A stretch of 64,000 nt of DNA, from the NCBI GenBank assembly GCA_013376735.1, contig VINJ01000001.1, forward strand, positions 2,170,001-2,234,000, given 5' to 3'. The notes below the pieces were generated by a model. The model saw nothing but the letters and a program-made list of their open reading frames with translations, did no database searches and was not told where the DNA came from. The DNA is from a bacterium Scap17 (lineage in GTDB: Bacteria; Pseudomonadota; Gammaproteobacteria; Pseudomonadales; Halomonadaceae). The position numbers and the translations under genes were made by a program. Below are positions 1-8,097 of the stretch, piece after piece; positions within the stretch are counted from its first letter, which is position 1; each line of letters opens with the position of its first letter.

Positions 1-1
1 G

Positions 2-220
2 GTCGGCATCGTTAACATGAAAGCGATGCTGGCTGTGCTGCCCAAGGACACCAAGCTTTACGCCGTCGGTGGCATCGGCAGTGACAACTTCGCCGAATGG
101 CGCGCCGCGGGTGTCCACGGCGCTGGCCTCGGCACGGCCATCTACACGCCTGGCCTGAGCGCGGCCGAAGTCGGTGAACGCGCTCGCACGCTGGTCGCGG
201 CGTGGCAGGCAGCGGACTGA
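2..220 (+). CDS. dgoA: 2-dehydro-3-deoxy-6-phosphogalactonate aldolase, C-terminal part
   Basis: The window opens inside this gene, so only about 72 C-terminal residues are visible. They contain the end of a TIM barrel typical of KDPG/KDPGal aldolases: a YAVGGIG turn, then GAGLGTAIYTPG, which matches the phosphate-binding GxGSALYxPG stretch of DgoA, then a helix ending VAAWQAAD. The enzyme splits KDPGal to pyruvate and glyceraldehyde-3-phosphate in the De Ley-Doudoroff galactose pathway. The galactosidase genes downstream favour KDPGal over KDPG as substrate; this is context, not proof. Confidence 0.75.
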   Translation, partial: VGIVNMKAMLAVLPKDTKLYAVGGIGSDNFAEWRAAGVHGAGLGTAIYTPGLSAAEVGERARTLVAAWQAAD

Positions 221-263
221 AGTGGCGCCAGGCGAGAATGGCTACCAAAAAAAGGAGCAGTAG

Positions 264-1190
264 ATGACGGCATCACCCTCCCTCGGCACTGCCAAGCGCC
301 TCGTCGCCAGTGGCTGCGAGCTGGGCGAAGGACCGGGCTGGACGCCCGCAACCAAGGCCCTGCCCGCGCGGGTGCGCTGGCTTAATATCCTCGCTGGCGA
401 GCTGCATCACGCGGCCGCTGACGGTAGTGATCACATCATCACTCAACTTGCGCGCCGCACCTCCTATGCAGCCGTTACCCAAGACGGCGATTACCTGCTG
501 GTCGCAGAGGGGATGCTCTCGCGCTTCACCCCCGAGACTGGCGCCGTGGAGGATCTCATGCCCTTCGAGGCGGACGCAGCGCCGGCCACGCGCAGCAATG
601 ATGCACGGGTCGATCGTCACGGCAGTCTGTGGCTCTCGAGCATGGGCTGCAACGCCGAAAGCGGTGCCGGCAGCCTCTATCGGCTGCATCGCGGAGAGCT
701 GCACCGAGTGCTCAAGGGGCTGACCATTCCCAATGCCCTATGCTTCTCACCCGATGGCCGCTTCGCCTATTTCACCGACACCGTCACCGGCCAGGTGATG
801 CGCTGGCAGCTGGACGCCGATGGCTGGCCACTCACCTCGGCAGGTGAATACAACGCCCCTGAGGTCTGGGCCGACCTGCGGGATGCCGGCGGTGGCCCGG
901 ACGGCGCCGTGATCGACGCCGATGGTCATATGTGGATTGCGCTGTGGGGGGCCGGCCGCGTGGCAAGGCTGGACCACGACGGCAAGGAAATTGCCCATGT
1001 GGCGCTGCCGGTCAGCCAGCCTTCGTGCCCGCTGTTCGGTGGCGAGGGGCTGAGCACGCTGTATGTCACCACGGCGCATGAAGGCATGGCCACGCCGGAT
1101 CAGGCGGCGGGTGATGGTGACCTCTTCGCGTTGGACCTGTCAGCGCACGGTTTCAAGGGACTGGCAGAGCCACCGCTGGTGCTGGGCTGA
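264..1190 (+). CDS. SMP-30/gluconolactonase family protein (probable sugar lactonase)
   Basis: This 308-residue protein is a six-bladed propeller of the SMP-30/gluconolactonase/LRE family. Expected metal ligands are visible: Glu22 in GEGPGW, Asn157 in the IPNALCFSPDG blade and Asp213 in GGPDGAVIDADG; Asn112 in RSNDARVD fits the substrate-side Asn. It starts 43 nt after the aldolase with an AAAGGAG ribosome site. The family hydrolyses aldonolactones, and between dgoA and galactosidases a galactonolactonase role is likely. The usual NG pair of the family is NA here (Asn157-Ala158). Substrate is inferred. Confidence 0.8.
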   Translation: MTASPSLGTAKRLVASGCELGEGPGWTPATKALPARVRWLNILAGELHHAAADGSDHIITQLARRTSYAAVTQDGDYLLVAEGMLSRFTPETGAVEDLMPFEADAAPATRSNDARVDRHGSLWLSSMGCNAESGAGSLYRLHRGELHRVLKGLTIPNALCFSPDGRFAYFTDTVTGQVMRWQLDADGWPLTSAGEYNAPEVWADLRDAGGGPDGAVIDADGHMWIALWGAGRVARLDHDGKEIAHVALPVSQPSCPLFGGEGLSTLYVTTAHEGMATPDQAAGDGDLFALDLSAHGFKGLAEPPLVLG

Positions 1191-1249
1191 CAGGGACTAG
1201 GCTGACACCGCCATTCCCTCTCTGATCTTTCTTTATTTCTGGACCTCTC

Positions 1250-3472
1250 ATGATGACCGCAGACGCCCCATCCTCCCGACCTTCGGCTGCGCCTGACGCG
1301 ACCTGGTCAAGCGATCAGCAGTGGTTGAACCTGAGTGCCGATGGCATCCAGCTGCAGCTGGATCTCGCCGATGGCCTGCTCAAGCTGGCCCATTTCGGGC
1401 GCATCGCGCCCATCAATCCGGCTCAGCACCGCCTGATGAGCGCTGCTGCCACGCCCCAGGCCAGCCTGGATCAGCTGCCGCCCAACACCCTGTTCAATGA
1501 TGCCGGACTCGGCTTTGCCGGCTATCCGGCGCTGATCGGTGATCGCGAAGGCCGCGACTGGCTGACGGCGATGCGCCTTTCGGATGTGGCCTGCTCGACG
1601 GATGCCTCCGGCGCTCACGCCCGCCTGACGCTTCGCGACAGCCTGAGCGAGCTGGAAGTGCTGCTCGCGCTGACCGTCACCCACGAGGGCGTATTGCGTC
1701 AGCAGACGACCCTGACCAATCAGTCTTCAGCGCCCTACCGGCTCGAATGGCTGGCAGCCACCTGCCTGCCGTTGCCGGTCCGCTTCGAGGAATGCCTGAG
1801 CTTCGGTGGCCGCTGGGTGCAGGAATTCACCGAGACGCGTCATCGTCTCAGCGAAGGCACCTTCACGCTCGAGAACCGTCGCGGCCGCAGCTCGCATCAA
1901 CGTGTGCCGACACTGATCACCGGCACACCAGGCTTCAGCGAGCAGCGTGGCGAAGTCATCACCGCGCATCTGGCGTGGAGCGGCAACCATCGCGCCCTGA
2001 TCGAGCGTCAGTTCGATGGCAGCACCCAATTGCAGATGGGCGCCCTGCTACTGCCCGGCGAGCAGATGCTGGCCGCCGGCGACAGCGTGACCACCCCGGA
2101 AGTGGTGATGGCCTGGTCGGATACTGGCATCAATGGCGCCAGTCAGCGTATGCATCGCACCCTGCGCGCGCGCCTTGACTGGCCGGTGGCTGACAAGCCG
2201 CGCCCGGTACACGTCAACACCTGGGAAGCACTCTACTTCGATCACGACGCGGCGCGTCTAGAGGAGTTGGTCGTTGCTGCCGGTGAGGTGGGTGCCGAGC
2301 GTTTCGTGCTCGATGATGGCTGGTTCGTCGGCCGGGATGGCGAGCGCGCCGCCCTTGGCGACTGGTATCTGGATGCCGGCAAGTACCCGCAGGGGCTAGG
2401 GCCGCTGATCGAGTCCGTACAGGCGCACGGCATGGAATTTGGCCTGTGGGTCGAGCCCGAGATGGTCAATCCGGACAGTGAACTCTTCCGCAGCCATCCG
2501 GACTGGATTCTCGGGCTGGAGGGGCGTGAGCAGCCACTGGGACGCTATCAATGCGTGCTGGACCTGACCCGCCGCGAGGTCTGTGACTACCTGTTTGCGC
2601 GCCTCGATGCGCTGCTCAGCGAATACCCGATCAAGTATCTGAAATGGGACATGAATCGCGACCTGACCCATGCGGGCGGCCAGGCGGAGGAAGGACGTGG
2701 CAAGCCTGCCGCCCATGCTCAGGTCAGCGCGCTCTACTCACTGCTGGCCCGCCTGCGAAAGGCGCATCCCGGCGTCGAGATCGAGAGCTGCGCCTCGGGT
2801 GGCGCGCGCACCGATCACGGCATTCTGCGGCACACCCATCGCGTCTGGACGTCTGACTGCAACGACCCCCACGAGCGCACGCATATCCAGCGCGGGGCCA
2901 GTCGCGTACTGCCGCCGGAGCTTCTGGGCGCGCATATCGGGCCGCAGCACGCCCATACCACCTCGCGCCGCACGACGCTTGCCTTCCGTGCCTCCACGGC
3001 GCTGTTCGGTCATCTGGGGCTGGAGCTGGATGTCAGCCAGCTCGATCAGGCGGAGCGAAGTGAACTGCGCGGCTGGATAGCGCGTTACAAGGCGCTGCGT
3101 GGCCTGCTGCACAACGGTGTCAGCTGGCGCCTGGATTGCCTGGATGACAATCAGCATGCCCACGGTGTGGTCAGTCAGGATGGCCAGCAGGCCCTTTTCA
3201 GCATCAGCCAGCTGGCCATGCCTCGTCACGCCGTACCCGCCGCCCAGCCGCTGACCGGCCTGCAAGCCAACACGTCCTACCGGCTCGAGCTGCTGGAACT
3301 GCCGGAGCACCCGGAGCGACGCATGAAGCAGCTGCCCGCCTGGATCAGCCGACAACAGGCCGGCGAGCCGGTCGTCGTCTCCGGTGAGTACCTCATGCGT
3401 GAAGGCCTTGCCCTGCCGGTGCTGGACCCCGACCAGGCAATCCTGATTCACCTTCACGCGGTTACGGCATGA
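1250..3472 (+). CDS. Alpha-galactosidase, GH36
   Basis: The 740-residue protein has the full GH36 layout: an N-terminal beta-sandwich (about 20-300), a TIM barrel (about 315-640) and a C-terminal beta domain. Active-site motifs are clear. YLKWDMNRD carries the nucleophile Asp467, and WTSDCNDPHERTHIQRG carries the acid/base Asp536. VLDDGWF and FGLWVEPEMVNPDS are also typical. It removes alpha-1,6-linked galactose from melibiose or raffinose-type sugars. No signal peptide is seen, so it is probably cytoplasmic. It lies 59 nt after the lactonase gene, in the same direction. Confidence 0.93.
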   Translation: MMTADAPSSRPSAAPDATWSSDQQWLNLSADGIQLQLDLADGLLKLAHFGRIAPINPAQHRLMSAAATPQASLDQLPPNTLFNDAGLGFAGYPALIGDREGRDWLTAMRLSDVACSTDASGAHARLTLRDSLSELEVLLALTVTHEGVLRQQTTLTNQSSAPYRLEWLAATCLPLPVRFEECLSFGGRWVQEFTETRHRLSEGTFTLENRRGRSSHQRVPTLITGTPGFSEQRGEVITAHLAWSGNHRALIERQFDGSTQLQMGALLLPGEQMLAAGDSVTTPEVVMAWSDTGINGASQRMHRTLRARLDWPVADKPRPVHVNTWEALYFDHDAARLEELVVAAGEVGAERFVLDDGWFVGRDGERAALGDWYLDAGKYPQGLGPLIESVQAHGMEFGLWVEPEMVNPDSELFRSHPDWILGLEGREQPLGRYQCVLDLTRREVCDYLFARLDALLSEYPIKYLKWDMNRDLTHAGGQAEEGRGKPAAHAQVSALYSLLARLRKAHPGVEIESCASGGARTDHGILRHTHRVWTSDCNDPHERTHIQRGASRVLPPELLGAHIGPQHAHTTSRRTTLAFRASTALFGHLGLELDVSQLDQAERSELRGWIARYKALRGLLHNGVSWRLDCLDDNQHAHGVVSQDGQQALFSISQLAMPRHAVPAAQPLTGLQANTSYRLELLELPEHPERRMKQLPAWISRQQAGEPVVVSGEYLMREGLALPVLDPDQAILIHLHAVTA

Positions 3473-3542
3473 CCCGTGCGGCGCCGGCCGTGATGGCCTG
3501 CGCCGCGCTTGCTCCCCATTTTCAGCATCAAGGATGACCCCC

Positions 3543-5531
3543 ATGCAGCTCGGTGTCTGTTACTACCCGGAACACTGGCCACGTGATCGCTGGCCGCAGG
3601 ATGCTCGCGACATGATGGAAGCCGGCATTCGTGTCGTGCGTATCGGCGAATTCGCCTGGAGTCGCCTGGAACCCAGCGCGGGTGACCTGCGCTTCGAGTG
3701 GCTGGATGAGGCTGTCGAGGTTCTGGCGGCGGCCGGTCTCAAGATCGTGATGGGCACGCCCACGGCGACACCGCCCAAGTGGCTGGTGGACGCCCACCCG
3801 GAAATTCTGGCCGTCGATGAGAATGGCGACACGCGTGGCTATGGCTCGCGTCGTCATTACTGCTTTTCTTCGCCGACGTTTCGTACCTTGAGTGAGCGCA
3901 TCGTGCGCCTGATGGGCGAGCGCTACGCAAACCATCCCGCGATCATCGCCTGGCAGACCGACAACGAGTACGGCTGTCATGACACCATCCTCAGCTACTC
4001 CGCGGCCGCCCGCGCCCGCTTCCCAGAATGGCTCGAGGCGCGTTATGGCTCGGTCGAGGCCCTCAATGAGGCCTGGGGCACGGTGTTCTGGAGCATGGAG
4101 GTCAGCGAGTTTTCCCAGGTCGAGGCGCCCGTCGGCACCGTGACCGAACCGCATCCGGCCATCGTGCTCGATTATCGACGCTTCTGCTCCGACATGGTGG
4201 TCCAATACAACCGCCTGCAGGTCGACACCCTGCGTGCCGCGGGCGTCAGCGGCGATATCGTGCACAACTTCATGGGCCTGTTCACCGAATTCGATCACTT
4301 CGATGTCGCCCGTGATCTGGATATCGCCAGCTGGGACAGCTACCCATTGGGCTTTCTGGAACGTGGCGCCCATGACGATGCCACCAAGGCCCATTATCGT
4401 CAGCAAGGTCACCCGGACTTTGCCGGCTTTCATCACGACCTCTACCGCGCCATGTGCAAGGGCCGCTGGTGGGTGATGGAGCAGCAGCCCGGCCCGGTCA
4501 ACTGGGCGATCAGCAACGCCGCGCCCTTGCCCGGCATGGTACGACTATGGAGCCACGAAGCCTTCGCGCATGGTGCCGAAGTCGTCTCCTATTTCCGCTG
4601 GCGTCAGGCACCCTTCGCCCAAGAGCAGATGCATGCTGGTCTGCTACGCCCGGATGGTTCGCCCGCCTCGGCCTGGCCGGAACTTTTGCAGGTGCGCGAT
4701 GAGCTTCAAGTACTGGCAGAACACGACTCGACGGCTGCCCAGCAGGCGCCTGTCGCCCTGATGTTCGATTACGCCTCCATCTGGGCCTGTCAGATCCAGC
4801 CCCACTCCGAGAACTTCAACCCGCTTGAGCTGTACCTAAGCTGGTACAGCGCACTGCGGCGACTCGGGCTTGATGTCGATATCGTCTCACCGAGCGATGC
4901 GCTCAGTGGCTATCCGCTGGTCGTGCTGCCCTGTCAGGTGATCGCCGATGAGGCACTGGCGGCACGTCTGAGCACTGCGCGCGATTCAGGCAGTCGCGTG
5001 ATGATCGGCGCACGCTCCGGCTCGCGTACGCCGGAGTTTCAGATACCCACGCAGCTGGCACCCGGCGCACTCAGCGAGCTGACGGGCATCACGGTCGATC
5101 GAGTCGACGGCCTGCGGCCAGGCGCTGAGCCCGCCGTCACCCTGAGCAACGGCGCACGCGGTCATGCCCTGCGCTGGCGCGATCTGCTCGATCATCAGCG
5201 CACCCGCGCACAGGTGGTAACGCGCTTCGAGGATGGCGAACCCGCCATCCTGCATCAGCGCGGTGTCAGCTATCTGACCGCATGGTTGAGTGAAGACAGC
5301 CTGGTGGCGATGCTGCAGGCGGAGTGTCAGGCCTGCGGCATCACCACCCATGCGCTGCCCGACGGCGTGCGTCTGCGGCGTCGCGGGCCGCTCTGCTTCG
5401 CCTTCAACTATGCCCCCGAGCCGCGCTGGCTGCCGGAAGGCCTCGTCAATGACAGCGGGCTGCTGGCCGGTAACCGGGCGCTGGCACCCGCTGATGTCTG
5501 TATCTGGTTCAGTGACGAACAGCGCCCCTGA
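3543..5531 (+). CDS. Beta-galactosidase, GH42
   Basis: Start chosen at 3543 (MQLGVCYYPEHW): AAGGA at about 3530 lies at good distance, whereas the ATG at 3534 falls on top of that site. The 662-residue protein shows the GH42 hallmarks: YYPEHW at the N-terminus, WQTDNEYG with acid/base Glu142, and VMEQQPGPVNW with nucleophile Glu313, followed by the trimerisation and C-terminal domains. No signal peptide is seen. Together with the alpha-galactosidase it would release galactose inside the cell. It is the last gene before the UUCG-loop terminator at 5634. Confidence 0.93.
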   Translation: MQLGVCYYPEHWPRDRWPQDARDMMEAGIRVVRIGEFAWSRLEPSAGDLRFEWLDEAVEVLAAAGLKIVMGTPTATPPKWLVDAHPEILAVDENGDTRGYGSRRHYCFSSPTFRTLSERIVRLMGERYANHPAIIAWQTDNEYGCHDTILSYSAAARARFPEWLEARYGSVEALNEAWGTVFWSMEVSEFSQVEAPVGTVTEPHPAIVLDYRRFCSDMVVQYNRLQVDTLRAAGVSGDIVHNFMGLFTEFDHFDVARDLDIASWDSYPLGFLERGAHDDATKAHYRQQGHPDFAGFHHDLYRAMCKGRWWVMEQQPGPVNWAISNAAPLPGMVRLWSHEAFAHGAEVVSYFRWRQAPFAQEQMHAGLLRPDGSPASAWPELLQVRDELQVLAEHDSTAAQQAPVALMFDYASIWACQIQPHSENFNPLELYLSWYSALRRLGLDVDIVSPSDALSGYPLVVLPCQVIADEALAARLSTARDSGSRVMIGARSGSRTPEFQIPTQLAPGALSELTGITVDRVDGLRPGAEPAVTLSNGARGHALRWRDLLDHQRTRAQVVTRFEDGEPAILHQRGVSYLTAWLSEDSLVAMLQAECQACGITTHALPDGVRLRRRGPLCFAFNYAPEPRWLPEGLVNDSGLLAGNRALAPADVCIWFSDEQRP

Positions 5532-5633
5532 GTGAGGCGACTACTGCCCACTCATTCAACGCGAAAATCGACTTTGCTTGAAAGCAGGACATCTCTCGGA
5601 TTTCGCGACCGGCAGACCGTTCGATCACTTGCC

Positions 5634-5659
5634 GCGGCGCCTTCGGGCGCCGCTTTTTT
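5634..5659 (+). terminator. Rho-independent terminator after the galactosidase genes
   Basis: An 8-bp GC-only stem (GCGGCGCC/GGCGCCGC) closed by a TTCG tetraloop is followed by six T. It ends the dgoA-lactonase-GH36-GH42 transcription unit. Confidence 0.93.
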
Positions 5660-6063
5660 GTACAACTATGCTGGACAGCTATTCTGAGTCCGCATGTCAC
5701 CTGCCCAGGCTTCATGAGTGATTACAACAGCGTGCTGCCCCCCCCTGCTTACCGGCCGACTAAGGCTGCCACATTGACGACATAAAGCAGGCCAACGATA
5801 ACGGTATATTGTTTTATGTAAAATGGCCTTTCATTCGCAGCGCAAGGCTAGATGGAGTTTACCCTTGAGTGCTCACTGACCGCACAGCGCTGCCACTTAA
5901 GGCGCATTGTTCTCATGTCAGACAATCTCTAGTGTGCTGGATGTCTCTGTATATAAGCCAATAAATAGCAAAAACAACAGGCCACGCACCTGTAGACAGG
6001 ACAACCGTCGTCAATGGCAGACGACCCACGACTACGATAATGCAAACTACGAGATACCCCCCC
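5660..6063 (+). promoter_or_regulatory. AT-richer leader before the GntP-type permease
   Basis: About 400 bases without a convincing gene. From about 5795 to 5830 and 5935 to 5980 the sequence is clearly AT-richer than its surroundings (for example TATATTGTTTTATG near 5806-5819), as expected for a promoter region of the permease gene. No operator could be identified with confidence. Confidence 0.35.
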
Positions 6064-7452
6064 ATGAGTATTCTTGCCATTCTGATATCGCTCGGGCTGC
6101 TGATGTTCCTGGCCTACCGCGGTATCACCGTCCTCTTGCTCGCCCCTCTGATGGCCGCCCTCGCCGTCGTCCTGTCAGGAGATGCAGCCGCCCTGCTGCC
6201 CAGCTACACCGTGACCTTCATGAGCCAGCTGGGCGGCTATCTGGCCAAGTTCTTCCCGCTGTTCATCCTCGGCGCCCTGTTCGGCCAGCTGATGGCCGAT
6301 TCCGGGGCCGCGCATGCGATCTCCGAAGGTCTGGTCAAACGCCTGGGGACACGCCATGTGATCCTGACTGTGGTCCTGGCCTGTGCACTACTCACCTATG
6401 GGGGCGTCTCGCTGTTCGTGGTCGCCTTCGCCGTCTATCCGATTGGCGCCCAGCTCTTCCAGCGCACCGGCACGCCCAAGCGATTGTTGCCCGCGGCCAT
6501 CGCACTCGGCTCCTTCACCTTCACCATGACGGCACTCCCCGGCACGCCGGCCATCCAGAACGCCATCCCGATCCCCTACTTCCAGACCAACAGCTTCGCG
6601 GCGCCAGGCCTGGGCATCATCGCAGGCCTGATCATGCTGGGGCTGGGTACCTGGTGGCTGAAGGGACGTGCCAGCAAGGCTCAGGCACAGGGGGAAGGCT
6701 ACGGGGTCCACAAGGACGAAGCGCTTGAGGAATCCCCGGCGCCCGCCGCACGGATGGGCATGATCACGGCGCTGATTCCGCTGGTGATGGTCATCGGCCT
6801 GAATGCCTTGCTGACCTATTTCGTCTTCCCGCGCATCGATTTCTCCTACCTGAGCGAGGCCTTCCCGGAGCTTGACCCGGCGGGCGCCACCGGCATGTGG
6901 TCGATCCTGATCGCGCTGGCCTTCGCCTCCACCTGGCTGGTCATTTCACGCTGGAAGCAGTGGGCCGACCTGAAGACCACCGTCAACAATGGCTGCTTCG
7001 GCGCCATGCTGCCTGTCTTCAATACCGCCTCAGAGGTGGGATATGGCGCGGTGATCGCCAGCCTGGCCGGTTTCGCGATGGTCAAGGAGGGAGTGCTCGG
7101 CCTGTATCCGGCCAACCCGCTGATCTCGGAAGCGGTGGCAGTCAACGTGCTGGCCGGCATCACCGGCTCGTCATCCGGCGGCATGAGCATTGCGCTTTCG
7201 ACTCTGGGCGAGACCTACCGCGAGATGGCCGTCAATGCCGGCATCGACCTGGAGCTGATGCACCGCGTGGCAGCGCTGGCGGCGGGTAGCATGGACACCT
7301 TGCCGCACTCCGGCGCGGTCATCACCCTGCTGGCGATCTGCAAGCTGACTCACCGCCAATCCTACGGCCAGATGTTCATGATGACGGTCGCCTTCCCGAT
7401 GCTGGCCCTGATTGCCGTCGTGACCCTGGGCAGCCTGGTCGGAAGCTTCTGA
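6064..7452 (+). CDS. GntP-family permease
   Basis: This is a 462-residue, strongly hydrophobic protein with about 12 membrane segments. Its fold is that of the GntP/gluconate permease family: repeated Gly-rich segments such as GALFGQLMADSG, TYGGVSLFVVAF, TMTALPGTPAIQN and the ITGSSSGGMSIALSTLG loop. ATG 6064 (MSILAIL) is preferred to ATG 6040 because homologues begin at the first membrane helix. Substrate is unknown; family members carry gluconate and related sugar acids or other organic acids. It is a separate transcription unit, with terminators on both sides, so a link to galactonate is only suggested by the neighbours. Confidence 0.82.
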   Translation: MSILAILISLGLLMFLAYRGITVLLLAPLMAALAVVLSGDAAALLPSYTVTFMSQLGGYLAKFFPLFILGALFGQLMADSGAAHAISEGLVKRLGTRHVILTVVLACALLTYGGVSLFVVAFAVYPIGAQLFQRTGTPKRLLPAAIALGSFTFTMTALPGTPAIQNAIPIPYFQTNSFAAPGLGIIAGLIMLGLGTWWLKGRASKAQAQGEGYGVHKDEALEESPAPAARMGMITALIPLVMVIGLNALLTYFVFPRIDFSYLSEAFPELDPAGATGMWSILIALAFASTWLVISRWKQWADLKTTVNNGCFGAMLPVFNTASEVGYGAVIASLAGFAMVKEGVLGLYPANPLISEAVAVNVLAGITGSSSGGMSIALSTLGETYREMAVNAGIDLELMHRVAALAAGSMDTLPHSGAVITLLAICKLTHRQSYGQMFMMTVAFPMLALIAVVTLGSLVGSF

Positions 7453-7520
7453 GCCCTAAAGCTCCACAACTGTGGGAAGTTTTCGAACATGAGTGGAGCA
7501 AAGTGAGGCCAGGCCAATGA

Positions 7521-7552
7521 CAAGAAGGCCACCCGAACGGGTGGCCTTCTTG
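7521..7552. terminator. Bidirectional terminator between permease and small unknown gene
   Basis: A perfect 14-bp stem (CAAGAAGGCCACCC paired with its complement) around a GAAC loop lies between convergent genes. Its A-rich and T-rich edges suit termination from both sides. Confidence 0.85.
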
Positions 7553-7588
7553 TTGAGCAATCACGCTGGCCAGCGACGCGCCGACATC

Positions 7589-7912
7589 TCAATAAACGTG
7601 GTGAGCCCGCTTCGGGTCCAGCGTCTCATGACGTGCCCGCGTCTTGATCCACAGCGTCAAGTCATCGCGGTCGGCGCCGGGATTCTCGGCGACCCACTCG
7701 ACGATACGCGAGGCAATGAATTCGGCATGAAACTCTTCGTCGAACTGCAGCAGCATCAGGTCCTCGCCCGCCTGGGAGATGCGCAACAATACCTCACTTG
7801 CCGGCAATACATAGAGATTCAACTCATGCAGATATTGCGTCGTGAAGGTCACGCGCCGAAAACGCTCGGGAACATTGCGCCCACTCTTGCTGATATCGTT
7901 CATGAAAGCCAT
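7589..7912 (-). CDS. Small conserved-looking protein of unknown function
   Basis: I do not recognise this 107-residue protein. Start chosen at 7912 (MAFMNDISKSG) because a GGAGAG site lies six bases upstream; the ATG at 7939 would add nine residues. It is soluble, rich in charged residues and has no signal peptide, Cys motif or membrane segment. It reads like a compact alpha/beta protein (RFRRVTFTTQYLHELNLYVLP, then an acidic FDEEFHAEFIASRIVEW helix). It stands alone between the permease terminator and the efflux genes, so context gives no function. Confidence 0.6.
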   Translation of the reverse strand: MAFMNDISKSGRNVPERFRRVTFTTQYLHELNLYVLPASEVLLRISQAGEDLMLLQFDEEFHAEFIASRIVEWVAENPGADRDDLTLWIKTRARHETLDPKRAHHVY

Positions 7913-8097
7913 GGCTCTCTCCTGCATCAAGGCGCTCATCGTTTTTGCTCATTATTGAGCTTTGCCATTTAATCATAGCGCACAGGATGTGCTTCCGGCT
8001 GGTTTATGCAGATATTTTAATAAAACCTGCAAACGACATCCTTCAACCGGTTATCAACTCAATATCCTGGCAAGTCACTTCCGGATAGCAGCCGATA

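Noticed and set aside
5907-6728. 273-codon ORF overlapping the GntP-type permease in another frame
   Set aside because: The permease frame is a clear membrane protein; the other frame is Arg/His/Pro-rich, typical of an out-of-frame shadow in GC-rich DNA.
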